NCBI RefSeq assembly: GCF_018408855.1
Contig: NZ_AP024324.1
Location: 434,001-498,000, forward strand
DNA length: 64,000 bases
From: Caballeronia sp. NK8
Lineage (GTDB): Bacteria > Pseudomonadota > Gammaproteobacteria > Burkholderiales > Burkholderiaceae
Direction of reading: 5' to 3'
The notes beneath the pieces are model-generated. The model made no database searches and was not told where the DNA came from. It saw nothing but the letters and a program-made list of their open reading frames with translations. Both the position numbers and the translations under genes were made by a program. Position 1 is the stretch's first letter. Each line of letters starts with the position of its first letter. Shown here one piece after another: positions 17,741-26,091 of this stretch.

Positions 17741-18586
17741 TCAGAGCGCTGCCAGACGGGAGCAAGTCTGGCCCCACGCGATCAGGTCGCGCTTGGTGCG
17801 CACGCCGAGCTTCGCGAACGCGCGCTTCACATACGACTCGGCCGTGCCGATTCGCACGCCGATGATCTCAGCGGCTTCCGGCACCGTGCGGCCCGTGATG
17901 AGGTGCGCGCAGATTTCGTACTCGCGTTTGGACAGACGCACGTGGTCGGCGGCGATGCGCGCATCGAATTGCGCGAGCGGATGCAGGAACGATGTGGGAT
18001 GCGCGACACGTCGCGCGGCGCTCGTCGAGGCGTGAAGCTCCAGCAGCGGAAACAGAAATTCGCTCACCTTGCGAAAGCGGTTCATCTCGGCGAGCGTGAA
18101 CGGCGGCGCATCGAGCGCGCGTTCGAGCGCGATCGAATCCTGCGCGTGCGGCGTGCCGCGCGCGAGCACGCATTCGTGCGCGATCAGCGCTTCGTCGAAG
18201 AGGCGCTGACGAAATTCGCCGGGCGGTATCGCGCCGATGTCGCGCACCACGAGCAGCGTGCCGATCTTGCCGCGAATGCCCGCGAAAAGCGGATCGCTGT
18301 CGTAGAAGCGGTCGTAGTAGAGCGTCATGACTTCGGAGATCACGCCGCTGTCCATGCCCACGCCGCTGCTGCCGATCCATTCGCGGCGAAAGCCGGTGGG
18401 CCTGCTGTGATCGACACGCGAGCGCTCGATGTGCACGACATTGAGCGGCACGATTTCATTGAGAAACAGCGTGAGACGCGGCACGAAATCGGGTGTGCCG
18501 ACCGCTTCGATCACTTGCCCGAGCGCCTTGAACGAAAGCGGAAAGTCGGCTGAGTCGCGGTTGAGCGGGGGTACGTTGAGCAGCAT
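17741..18586 (-). CDS. LuxR-family transcriptional regulator
   Basis: A 281-residue regulator with a C-terminal LuxR/GerE helix-turn-helix (about 205-265): REYEICAHLITGRTVPEAA then IGTAESYVKRAFAKLGVRTKRDLIAW. The N-terminal 200 residues show no receiver or autoinducer domain that I recognise and resemble the N-terminal part of solitary LuxR regulators of amine catabolism in Burkholderia and Pseudomonas. It lies between the ureohydrolase operon, read in the same direction, and the divergent cupin/amine oxidase genes, so it is placed to control both. The start is the ATG at 18586. Confidence 0.85.
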   Translation of the reverse strand: MLLNVPPLNRDSADFPLSFKALGQVIEAVGTPDFVPRLTLFLNEIVPLNVVHIERSRVDHSRPTGFRREWIGSSGVGMDSGVISEVMTLYYDRFYDSDPLFAGIRGKIGTLLVVRDIGAIPPGEFRQRLFDEALIAHECVLARGTPHAQDSIALERALDAPPFTLAEMNRFRKVSEFLFPLLELHASTSAARRVAHPTSFLHPLAQFDARIAADHVRLSKREYEICAHLITGRTVPEAAEIIGVRIGTAESYVKRAFAKLGVRTKRDLIAWGQTCSRLAAL

Positions 18587-18676
18587 TGCGCGCCCCAGAG
18601 AAAAGGCAGTCCGATTTTAGCCCATGCGCCGCAATGCCCGCCACACGGGGTTTCCAGCGAATACTCCGCGCGCTCT

Positions 18677-18706
18677 ACGTGTTTACCCGCGAATCAGGAA
18701 ACACGT
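18677..18706. promoter_or_regulatory. inverted repeat in the LuxR/cupin intergenic region
   Basis: Arms ACGTGTTT (18677-18684) and AAACACGT (18699-18706) are perfect inverted copies separated by 14 bases, in the 214-base divergent region between the LuxR gene and the cupin gene. Size and position suit an operator for the LuxR protein, but binding is inferred only. Confidence 0.4.
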
Positions 18707-18800
18707 TTTGCCTCCCCTGAGGGGGGGCATACCGGGGCGTCCCGAATCGGTAACTTTCCTCCACCGATTCAATTGAAAACCGACGCAATCAAGGACGCAC

Positions 18801-19148
18801 ATGAGCAAGCTGATTCAGGACATCGCGCCGCTGGGCGCAGGCATTGGCCAATTCACGAAGCTGGACTACGGCATGGACGAAAGCGACTGGCGCGCTGCGC
18901 AAGGCCAGAACGGCAACTACGTGATCGGCTGGTGGGAAGGCAAGGTCGGCGCCGTCGATTTCCCCGCGACGACCGCCGACGAAGCCGTGTGGCTCGTCGA
19001 AGGCAGGATCGCGCTGACCGACGTGAACGGCGGCCGCAAGGAGTTCGAAGCGGGACAGGGATATCTCTTGCCGGCGGGCTTCGCGGGCCGCTGGGAAACC
19101 ATCGAAGACGCGAAGAAGTTCTACATCGTGCTCGAACCGCAGCAATAA
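18801..19148 (+). CDS. cupin-domain protein (EutQ-like/DUF861 type)
   Basis: A 115-residue single-domain cupin. The two cupin motifs appear as a shortened, His-poor form (ADEAVWLVEGRIALTDVNGG and GQGYLLPAGFAGRWETIE), as in cupin_3/DUF861 proteins that often lack a metal site. Such proteins accompany amine oxidase and amidohydrolase genes, but their role is undefined. It lies 49 bases upstream of the FAD oxidoreductase gene and is probably co-transcribed with it. Confidence 0.8.
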   Translation: MSKLIQDIAPLGAGIGQFTKLDYGMDESDWRAAQGQNGNYVIGWWEGKVGAVDFPATTADEAVWLVEGRIALTDVNGGRKEFEAGQGYLLPAGFAGRWETIEDAKKFYIVLEPQQ

Positions 19149-19197
19149 CCGTCGTCGAACGCCGCCGCCCGCACGGCAGCCGAACAGGAGACCAGGC

Positions 19198-20631
19198 ATG
19201 AACGACCGCGCCCAATTTCTCGAAGCGGAGGTGGCCGCGCCCGCGCTCAGCGTCGAAGAAGCGCTCGCCCACACGAAGCTCTTTCCCTACTGGCTCGACA
19301 ATCCCGCCGAGCCGCCCGCCGAAGCCGCGCTCACGAGCGAGACGCGCGCCGATCTGCTGATCGTCGGCGGCGGCTTCACCGGCCTGTGGGCCGCGGTGCA
19401 GGCGAAGGAGCAGATGCCCGAACTCGATGTCGTGCTGATCGAAGCGGGACAGGTCGCGCACGGCGCGTCGGGGCGCGCGGGCGGCATCATTTCGACCTCG
19501 GTGATGCACGGCCTGCCCAACGCCGTGCGGGTGTTTCCGAACGATATCGCCGAGCTGGAGGAATTCGGGCAGCGCAATCTCGATGGCTTCGAAGCGACGC
19601 TCAAGCGCTACGACATCGACGCCGACATCGAATGGAACGGCGAGATGACGGTGGCGGTCGACCCCGATCACGTCGATCATCTGCGCGCCGATTTCGACCT
19701 GCACAAGTCTTACGGCCACGATGTCGAACTGCTCGACGCGGCGGCCACGCGCGCGCAGCTCGATTCGCCGCTGTTCGCGGGCGCGCTCTGGTCGCGCAAC
19801 CGCAGCGGCATCGTGCATCCGGCCAAGCTCGCGTGGGGCCTCAAGCGCGCGGCGCTCAAGCTCGGGGTGCGGCTCTACGAAAACACGCCGCTGATGAGCG
19901 TGAGCGACGAAGGCGCGAGCGTCTTCGTGAAGACGCCCGCGGGCACGGTGCGCGCGACGCGCGTGCTGTTCGGCAGCGGCACCGCGAAGGTCGGCATTGC
20001 GGATATCAACCGGCGCGTGCTGCAGGTGCGCGATCACGTGCTCGCCACCGAGCCGCTCACCGACGAACAACTCTCGCGCATCGGCTGGGCGCAGCGTCAG
20101 GGCATTTACGACACGCGCACGCAGCTCAACTATTTCCGTCTCACGAAGAACAACAACATCATCTTCGGCGGCCTCGTGAGCTATCACTTCGATGGCGATC
20201 CCAATCCGCCGGGCGACCAGAACCGCGAAACGTATTACCGGCTCGCGCAGGCGTTCTACACGACCTTTCCGCAATTGAGCGACGTGCGCTTCTCGCATGC
20301 GTGGGGCGGCCCGATCGATTACTGTTCGCGCGGTTCGGTGTTCGCGAAGCGCTATCTCGGCGACAAGGCCGTGTTCGTCGCGGGCTACACGGGTTTCGGC
20401 GTGGCCGCGAGCCGCTTCGGCGCGTTCATGGGCCTGAACATCCTGTTCGATCGCGACAGCCCCGAGCGCGCGCTCGATATCGCCAATCAAAGCCCCACCT
20501 ACATTCCGCCCGAGCCGGTGCGCTGGCTGGCCGCGAAGGTGACCTTCCACGCGTTCGACGGCGCCGATGCCGAAGGCGGCTGGAAACGCGCGTGGATCAA
20601 GGGCATCAAGGCGATGGGTTTCCCCATGTGA
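19198..20631 (+). CDS. FAD-dependent amine oxidoreductase (PuuB-like, DAO family)
   Basis: A 477-residue flavoprotein. An N-terminal region (LFPYWLDNPAEPP) typical of gamma-glutamylputrescine oxidase relatives precedes the FAD motif DLLIVGGGFTGLWAAVQAKE and the ASGRAGGI segment; the C-terminal FAD loop is VFVAGYTGFGVAASRFGA. These enzymes oxidise primary amines to aldehydes with H2O2 and NH3 release. The aldehyde dehydrogenase at 15198-16661 would be the natural next step. The amine is unknown; putrescine-, agmatine- or guanidino-type amines fit the neighbourhood. The start ATG at 19198 follows AGGAG. Confidence 0.84.
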   Translation: MNDRAQFLEAEVAAPALSVEEALAHTKLFPYWLDNPAEPPAEAALTSETRADLLIVGGGFTGLWAAVQAKEQMPELDVVLIEAGQVAHGASGRAGGIISTSVMHGLPNAVRVFPNDIAELEEFGQRNLDGFEATLKRYDIDADIEWNGEMTVAVDPDHVDHLRADFDLHKSYGHDVELLDAAATRAQLDSPLFAGALWSRNRSGIVHPAKLAWGLKRAALKLGVRLYENTPLMSVSDEGASVFVKTPAGTVRATRVLFGSGTAKVGIADINRRVLQVRDHVLATEPLTDEQLSRIGWAQRQGIYDTRTQLNYFRLTKNNNIIFGGLVSYHFDGDPNPPGDQNRETYYRLAQAFYTTFPQLSDVRFSHAWGGPIDYCSRGSVFAKRYLGDKAVFVAGYTGFGVAASRFGAFMGLNILFDRDSPERALDIANQSPTYIPPEPVRWLAAKVTFHAFDGADAEGGWKRAWIKGIKAMGFPM

Positions 20632-20660
20632 ACGCGGCGTTGCCAACGCGAGCCATCCGC

Positions 20661-21596
20661 ATGTTCTCCAATACTTCCGATCTCGACCTGCGCCTCGTGC
20701 GCGTCTTTCTCGCCGTGGTCGACGCACGCGGCATCACCGCCGCCGAAGCGACGCTCGGCGTGCGCCAGTCGACCATCAGCTCGCAGCTTTCCGCGCTGGA
20801 GGCGCGCATGGGCTTCAGGCTGTGCGAGCGCGGGCGCGGCGGCTTCCGGCTCACGTCGAAGGGCGAGCGCTTCGTCGCATCGGCGCGCGCGCTGATCGCC
20901 GCGACCTCGCAGTTCGTCGCACAGGTGCGCGATATCGACCGCAAGCTCGTGGGCACCTTGTCGATCGGTCTGATCGGCCAGGCGTCGCACGTCGAGAACG
21001 CGCGCCTCGCCGAAGCGATCGGCGCATTCCGCAAGCGCGATCAGGCCGTGCGCTTCGCGATGCACGTCGCGCCGCCGCAGGAACTCGAAGAGAGCCTCGT
21101 CAATTCGCAACTCGATCTCGCGATCGGTTACTTCTGGCATCGGGTCGCGGGGCTGTCGTACAGCCGCCTGTTCAGCGAACGGCAGGTGATCTGCTGCGGG
21201 CGCGGTCATCCGCTCTTTCATGGCGGACCGGATGTGACGCTCGACCAGTTGCGCGCGCACGACTGGATCTGGCGCAGCTATCCCGTGCCCGAGGAACTCG
21301 CGAGCATCGGCGAGCGCAGGGTGACGGCCATCGCGGACAGCATCGATGCGGCCACCGTGCTGATTCTGTCGGGCAGTCATATCGGCTATCTGCCCGCGCA
21401 TCACGCGGAAAGCTTCGAGCGGCGCGGCCTGATCCGCGTGCTCGGGCGCACCGCGTTCGGCTTCGACGTGCCGCTGCATCTCGCGATGAAGCGCGGCACG
21501 GCCGACCAGCCGATCGTGCGAGCGTTCTGTGAGGACCTTTTCGGCGTCTATGGCACGCGTGCGCACGAGCGTGACGTCCGCGTGAAACACGCCTGA
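20661..21596 (+). CDS. LysR-family transcriptional regulator
   Basis: A 311-residue LysR-type regulator. The N-terminal helix-turn-helix is FLAVVDARGITAAEATLGVRQSTISSQLSALEARMGF in part, followed by CERGRGGFRLTSKG and an effector domain. The ATG at 20661 is preferred; a GTG at 20628 that overlaps the amine oxidase stop would add 11 residues. It lies 29 bases after the amine oxidase gene and in the same direction, followed by the permease gene, so it may regulate the whole amine unit from inside. Confidence 0.87.
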   Translation: MFSNTSDLDLRLVRVFLAVVDARGITAAEATLGVRQSTISSQLSALEARMGFRLCERGRGGFRLTSKGERFVASARALIAATSQFVAQVRDIDRKLVGTLSIGLIGQASHVENARLAEAIGAFRKRDQAVRFAMHVAPPQELEESLVNSQLDLAIGYFWHRVAGLSYSRLFSERQVICCGRGHPLFHGGPDVTLDQLRAHDWIWRSYPVPEELASIGERRVTAIADSIDAATVLILSGSHIGYLPAHHAESFERRGLIRVLGRTAFGFDVPLHLAMKRGTADQPIVRAFCEDLFGVYGTRAHERDVRVKHA

Positions 21597-21711
21597 ACTA
21601 GCAGTGGAAGCATGAGCATGGTTTATTCGAGTGCATCAGAGTGACCGCCACATAACGACAGTGCGGTAGCAGGCGCGACGCGCCTGACGACACCTAAAGG
21701 AGCGAGACAAT

Positions 21712-23268
21712 ATGGCTGACAGCACGAGCATCACGCAGATCGAAACATTCGGTTTCGAGCGCATTCCCGACGCGTCGCGATATGCGCGGCCCATCGATCT
21801 ATTCCGGCTGCTGTTCGGCGGCTGCAACACGTTTTCGACATCGGTGCTCGGCAGCTTTCCGATCCTCGTCGGCCTCTCGTTCGAGGCGAGCCTGTGGGCG
21901 ATCATCCTCGGCGTGCTCGCGGGCACCTGCATCCTCGCGCCGATGAGCCTGTTCGGGCCGCGCAACGGCACGAGCGATCCGGTTTCGTCGGGCGCGCACT
22001 TCGGCATTCACGGGCGGATCGTCGGCTCGTTTCTCGCGGTGCTGACCTCGGTCGCGTTCTTCTCGCTCGCGGTGTGGAGTTCGGGCGACGCCCTCGTGGG
22101 CGGCGCGCACGACATGGTCGGCCTGCCCGTCAATCCGTGGACGCTCGGCACGGCGTACATGGTGTTCGCCGTGCTCGTGCTGATCGTGTGCATCTACGGC
22201 TTTCGCTTCATGCTGTGGGTGAACAAGATCGCGGTATGGGCGGCGAGCCTCATGTTCGTGCTCGGCGCGTTCGCCTTCGCGAACGCCTTCGACATGCACT
22301 ACGCGGGCACGCTCCAGCACGGCAGCGCGGGCTTCTGGGCCGCGTTCATCGGCGCTGCGCTGGTGGCGCTCAGCAATCCGGTGTCGTTCGCTTCGACGCT
22401 CGGCGACTGGGCGCGCTACATTCCGCAAGCAACGCCGCGTCATCGCGTGATGGGCGCCGTGTTCGTCGCGCAGATCGCGACCTTCGTGCCGTTCTTCTTC
22501 GGCCTCGTCACCGCGACGATCATCGCGACGAAGGCGCCGAGCTACATCAGCGCGAACGACTACGTGGGCGGCCTGCTCGCCGTGTCGCCGCGCTGGTTCC
22601 TCTTGCCGATGTGCCTCATCGCGATCATCGGCGGGATGTCGACGGGCACGACCGCGCTCTACGGCACGGGCCTCGACATGTCGAGCATGTTTCCGCGCTT
22701 CCTCAACCGGGTGCGCGCGACGATGCTGATCGGCACGCTCGCCATCGGCTTCATTTTCGTCGGCCGCTTTGCGTTCAATCTCGTCGAAAGCGTGGCGACG
22801 TTCTCAACGCTCATCTGCACCTTCAGTTGCCCGTGGATGGCGATCATGGTGATCGGCTTCCTGCAGCGCCGCGGCTTCTATCTCGCCGACGATCTGCAGG
22901 TGTTCAACCGCGGCGGCCGCGGCGGCCATTACTGGTTCACGCATGGCTGGAACTGGCGCGCAATGGGCGCGTGGCTGCCGGCGGCGTTCGTCGGCCTCGC
23001 GTTCGTGAATCTGCCGGGGCAGTTCGTCGGGCCGCTCGGCGCGCTCGCGGGCGGCTGCGATCTGAGCGTGCCGGTGTCGTTCGCCGTCGGCGGGGTGCTG
23101 TATCTGGCGATGCTGTGGCGCTTTCCCGAACCCGACGCCGTGTACGGCCCGCAAGGACGCCGGTTCTTCGGCGCACGGCAGCAGCGACAGCGCGGGCGCA
23201 ACGCCGCGCCGGTCGCCGTGGGCTCGCGCGTGCATAACCTCGCGAGGAGTCGCGAGCAGGCCGAGTGA
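21712..23268 (+). CDS. NCS1-family permease (cytosine/purine/allantoin/thiamine transporter type)
   Basis: A 518-residue inner-membrane transporter with about 12 helices. NCS1 landmarks are the N-terminal FGFERIPDASRYARPIDLFRLLFGG in part, GPRNGTSDPVSSGAHFG on helix 3, and a mid-protein DWARYIP. NCS1 carriers import nucleobases, hydantoins, allantoin or related amides with H+ or Na+. Beside ureohydrolase and amine oxidase genes, a guanidino or ureido compound is a reasonable substrate; this is inferred. The start ATG at 21712 has AAGGAG nine bases upstream. A GC-rich inverted repeat at 23296-23317 follows the gene. Confidence 0.88.
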   Translation: MADSTSITQIETFGFERIPDASRYARPIDLFRLLFGGCNTFSTSVLGSFPILVGLSFEASLWAIILGVLAGTCILAPMSLFGPRNGTSDPVSSGAHFGIHGRIVGSFLAVLTSVAFFSLAVWSSGDALVGGAHDMVGLPVNPWTLGTAYMVFAVLVLIVCIYGFRFMLWVNKIAVWAASLMFVLGAFAFANAFDMHYAGTLQHGSAGFWAAFIGAALVALSNPVSFASTLGDWARYIPQATPRHRVMGAVFVAQIATFVPFFFGLVTATIIATKAPSYISANDYVGGLLAVSPRWFLLPMCLIAIIGGMSTGTTALYGTGLDMSSMFPRFLNRVRATMLIGTLAIGFIFVGRFAFNLVESVATFSTLICTFSCPWMAIMVIGFLQRRGFYLADDLQVFNRGGRGGHYWFTHGWNWRAMGAWLPAAFVGLAFVNLPGQFVGPLGALAGGCDLSVPVSFAVGGVLYLAMLWRFPEPDAVYGPQGRRFFGARQQRQRGRNAAPVAVGSRVHNLARSREQAE

Positions 23269-23295
23269 CACCGCAGTTCAAGACCTGAAGCGCGG

Positions 23296-23317
23296 GCGCG
23301 CGATGCGCGTCGCGCGC
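23296..23317. terminator. GC-rich hairpin between convergent genes
   Basis: Arms GCGCGCGA (23296-23303) and TCGCGCGC (23310-23317) with a 6-base loop lie 27 bases past the permease stop and before the convergent DauR-like gene. No T tract follows, so termination is only probable. Confidence 0.35.
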
Positions 23318-23435
23318 TCCGTCCGGCACGCTTCACATTCGACGTCGACTCGACGGGTCGGATTTCATCGAGCCGGCTGGCGCGGCGTCCATCGCTACGA
23401 CGAGCGACTCGGTACCACACCGAAAAATCGATTGT

Positions 23436-24089
23436 TCAGGCTTCGCCCTTCATCTCGCGCAGATGCTTGTATACCGTCGCGCGTCCCATCCCGAGCACCT
23501 TGGCGACATAGTTGGCTGAGCTCTTGCCCTTGAACGCGCCCTGAGCATGCAGCGCTTCGACGAGTTCGCGCCGGTGATCGCGCGTGAGCGAGTTGAGCGC
23601 AATCTGCCGCTCGCGGAGCCACCCGTGCAGGAAGGTGTTGATACGCTCCTGCCAATCGTCCTTGAACAGCTCGACAGGCTGTGCCACGACGCCCGCACCG
23701 CGCAGGAAGAGATCGAGCGTGGAGCGGATGTCGTCGAAGGCTGCAATGTTGAAGTTGATGCACATCACGCCTGCGGCATTGCCCGCATCGTCGAACAGCA
23801 CCGTACTCATGCAGCGCATGCGGCGTCCGTCCCAGTTGAGCTTCTCATAGGGACCAACACGGCGCTCGCGCGCAGTTTCCTCGACGTCTTCCAGCGCCGA
23901 GTCATCGCCAATCTCGCGCTTGGAGAGATTGTTCGACAGATACGCGATCGTCTGGTCGGAGAGATCGTGAATCACCACTTCCGCATAGGGGAAGAAAAGC
24001 GTCGTGATGCTGTCCGCGATGTGCGCATAGCGCGCGAGCAGCGCTTCGCGGGCGGATTGAACGGGCGTGGGCGTCTTGCGTCGTGGCAT
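23436..24089 (-). CDS. dauR: YheO-like PAS/helix-turn-helix regulator (DauR-like)
   Basis: A 217-residue regulator with an N-terminal YheO-type PAS domain (about 20-135; YAEVVIHDLSDQTIAYLSNN, and VLFDDAGNAAGVMCINFN) and a C-terminal HTH_22 domain (ALHAQGAFKGKSSANYVAKVL, GRATVYKHLREMKG). This is the architecture of DauR, the repressor of D-arginine use in Pseudomonas. The start is the ATG at 24089 (MPRRKTPTP). It lies just downstream of the ornithine cyclodeaminase-family gene (gap 35 bases), and a DadA/DauA-like dehydrogenase is close by, which supports the assignment. The symbol is by analogy. Confidence 0.75.
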   Translation of the reverse strand: MPRRKTPTPVQSAREALLARYAHIADSITTLFFPYAEVVIHDLSDQTIAYLSNNLSKREIGDDSALEDVEETARERRVGPYEKLNWDGRRMRCMSTVLFDDAGNAAGVMCINFNIAAFDDIRSTLDLFLRGAGVVAQPVELFKDDWQERINTFLHGWLRERQIALNSLTRDHRRELVEALHAQGAFKGKSSANYVAKVLGMGRATVYKHLREMKGEA

Positions 24090-24124
24090 GGAAGTAGAGA
24101 TCAGTTCGGGCCGTCGAAGGCCGA

Positions 24125-25129
24125 TCATACCGCCAGCGCCGCCGCGCGCCGCTTCACGAGATGGACATAGAGCGCATGCGCGACCGCAATATCCTCGAGG
24201 CCGAGGCCGATCGAGCGAAAAAACACGGAACGTTCGTGCGAGGGCGCAGGACACGCGCCGCGCGCAAGCTCCGCAAGGTCCCCGACGACCGCCTCCGGCG
24301 ACCAGCCGTGACGTTCCCGGGCGATCACCATTTCGCCCGCGCTCGACGGCGTCGTCTGCCGATAGTCGCAGTAGACATCGAGCAGGCTCAGCATTGCCGG
24401 ATCGATCTCGTGCGCGAGCGCGACGTTCGTGCTGATCGAGGTGACGAGCGCGGGTTGCGTGAGCGCATCGAGCGCGAGCACCGGCGTACCCGAGGATGTG
24501 CAGAGCATCACGACATCCGCGTCGCGTACGCACTCTTCAGCCGAAGCCGCGACGCGCACCCGCGCGTCGATCGCCTGCAGCGCACTCGCGCGCTCGCTGA
24601 CAAGACGCGGCGAGTAGATGCGGATCTCCGACCATTCGCGTAACGGCGCGACATGCCGCAGATGCGCAAGCGCGACGCTCCCCGAGCCAATGATCGCAAG
24701 ACGCTCGCTCGATTGGCGCGCAAGGCGCTCGACCGCGAGCGCTGTCGTGCCCGCCGTGCGCTCGGTCGTGAGGCGAGCCGAATCGCACCACATCAGCGGC
24801 GCGCCGGTACGCATCGACATGAGCGTGGTCCAGGCAGTGACGATCGGCGCGCCCGGCTGCGCCAGATACGGCGAGAGCTTGGCGCCGAATACCTCGTGCT
24901 TTGCGAGCGCCCCGAGATAGGTGATGAAATCACCCGCGCTCTTCGGGAAAAGCGTCAGTGTCTGCGGCGGCTGCACGGCTTCGCCCTCGCCGAGTGCGGC
25001 GAACATCTCGTGGAGCGCGCCGCGGATATCGAGCGAGGGCAGCGCCAGCCGCACTTCGTCGTCGTGAACGATGAAAGGCATCTGTTCGGCGCGCGCGCCA
25101 AGCCCCGATTCTTCGGACAGAGAAATCAT
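24125..25129 (-). CDS. ornithine cyclodeaminase/mu-crystallin family NAD(P)-enzyme (DauB-like)
   Basis: A 334-residue Rossmann enzyme of the ornithine cyclodeaminase family. It has the substrate-side motif AGAKLSPY-like VFGAKLSPYLAQPGAP, the Arg/Thr segment LTTERTAGTTALAVERLA and the dinucleotide-binding LAIIGSGSVALAHLRHVA. Family members include ornithine cyclodeaminase, pyrroline-2-carboxylate reductase and DauB, which converts the imino/keto product of D-arginine to L-arginine. Next to a DauR-like regulator and a DadA/DauA-like dehydrogenase, the DauB role is the most economical. The ATG at 25129 has GAGG upstream. It is divergent from the binding-protein gene. Confidence 0.75.
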   Translation of the reverse strand: MISLSEESGLGARAEQMPFIVHDDEVRLALPSLDIRGALHEMFAALGEGEAVQPPQTLTLFPKSAGDFITYLGALAKHEVFGAKLSPYLAQPGAPIVTAWTTLMSMRTGAPLMWCDSARLTTERTAGTTALAVERLARQSSERLAIIGSGSVALAHLRHVAPLREWSEIRIYSPRLVSERASALQAIDARVRVAASAEECVRDADVVMLCTSSGTPVLALDALTQPALVTSISTNVALAHEIDPAMLSLLDVYCDYRQTTPSSAGEMVIARERHGWSPEAVVGDLAELARGACPAPSHERSVFFRSIGLGLEDIAVAHALYVHLVKRRAAALAV

Positions 25130-25285
25130 TTGAAAGCCTCCGGTTCAGATCCGTCAAAACAGACATTTTTGTCTATTCTAGACTTTTATTTTATTTTTGG
25201 TCTATATTCCGGATGAGCGCGTGGCGACACTCGCGCGCCCGACGCGACAGACGGTGTGGTTCACAAACGAACTTTGGTGACGACA

Positions 25286-26068
25286 ATGAACTGGAAGATG
25301 ATTTGCTTCGCTGGCGCGACGAGCCTCGCGTTCACATTCGGTCTCGCGCATGCGCAGGCGCAGACCTTGCGATTCGGCGTCGAGGCCTCGTATCCGCCGT
25401 TCGAAAGCAAGACGCCAACGGGCCAGCTCGAGGGCTTCGACATCGATATCGGCAACGCGGTGTGCCAGCGCATCAAGATGAAGTGCGTGTGGGTGGAAAA
25501 CAGCTTCGATGGGCTGATTCCCGCATTGCAGGCGCGCAAGTTCGACGCGATCAATTCGGCGATGAACATAACGGGCAAGCGCAAGCAGGCGATCGACTTC
25601 ACGCCGCCCATCTACGTCATGCCGATCCAGATGATCGCCAGGCGAGGCTCGAACCTCCTGCCGACGCCCGCAAGCCTGAAAGGCAAGTCGGTGGGCGTGT
25701 TGCAGGGTTCGACGCAGGAAGATTACGTGCGCAAGCACTGGGCGAGCGAGGGCGTGCAGATCGTGACGTATCAAAGCCAGGATCAGATCTTTGCGGATCT
25801 GTCGGCCGGGCGGCTCGAGGGCGCCGTGCAGGAAGTGCAAACCGCGATCGACGGATTCCTCGCGAAGCCCGAAGGCAAGAACTTCGACTTCGCGGGCGGC
25901 GCGCTCACCGATCCTTCGACGCTTGGCGAAGGCACCGGCATCGGCTTGCGCAAGGACGATGCGGCGCTGAAAGCGAAGGTGGTCGCCGCGCTCGATTCAT
26001 TGAAGAAGGACGGCACACTGAGTCAACTGTCGCAAAAGTACTTCAAACGCGACATCATTGCGAAGTAA
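25286..26068 (+). CDS. periplasmic amino-acid-binding protein of an ABC transporter
   Basis: A 260-residue solute-binding protein (SBP_bac_3) with a signal peptide (about 1-24, MNWKMICFAGATSLAFTFGL, cleaved near AQA). The mature start LRFGVEASYPPFE and the segment GLIPALQARKFDAINSAMNITGKRKQAIDFTPP are typical of Lys/Arg/Orn- and His-binding proteins. No permease or ATPase gene is adjacent, so it must use components encoded elsewhere. The ATG at 25286 is chosen from the signal peptide; a GTG at 25256 would add ten residues. It lies 23 bases upstream of the FAD dehydrogenase, giving a capture-and-oxidise operon for a basic amino acid. Confidence 0.85.
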   Translation: MNWKMICFAGATSLAFTFGLAHAQAQTLRFGVEASYPPFESKTPTGQLEGFDIDIGNAVCQRIKMKCVWVENSFDGLIPALQARKFDAINSAMNITGKRKQAIDFTPPIYVMPIQMIARRGSNLLPTPASLKGKSVGVLQGSTQEDYVRKHWASEGVQIVTYQSQDQIFADLSAGRLEGAVQEVQTAIDGFLAKPEGKNFDFAGGALTDPSTLGEGTGIGLRKDDAALKAKVVAALDSLKKDGTLSQLSQKYFKRDIIAK

Positions 26069-26091
26069 GGACTCTATCAAGGCATCGGAAT

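Noticed and set aside
18587..18800. Possible guanidine riboswitch in leaders of the guanidino-amine genes (also looked at 17630-17740 and 21597-21711)
   Set aside because: I could not find the paired ACGR-type loops or the ykkC-like conserved core by eye.
19386..20660. N-terminal extension that would fuse to the LysR protein at 20661
   Set aside because: It is an out-of-frame shadow of the PuuB-like oxidase gene; LysR homology starts only at 20661.
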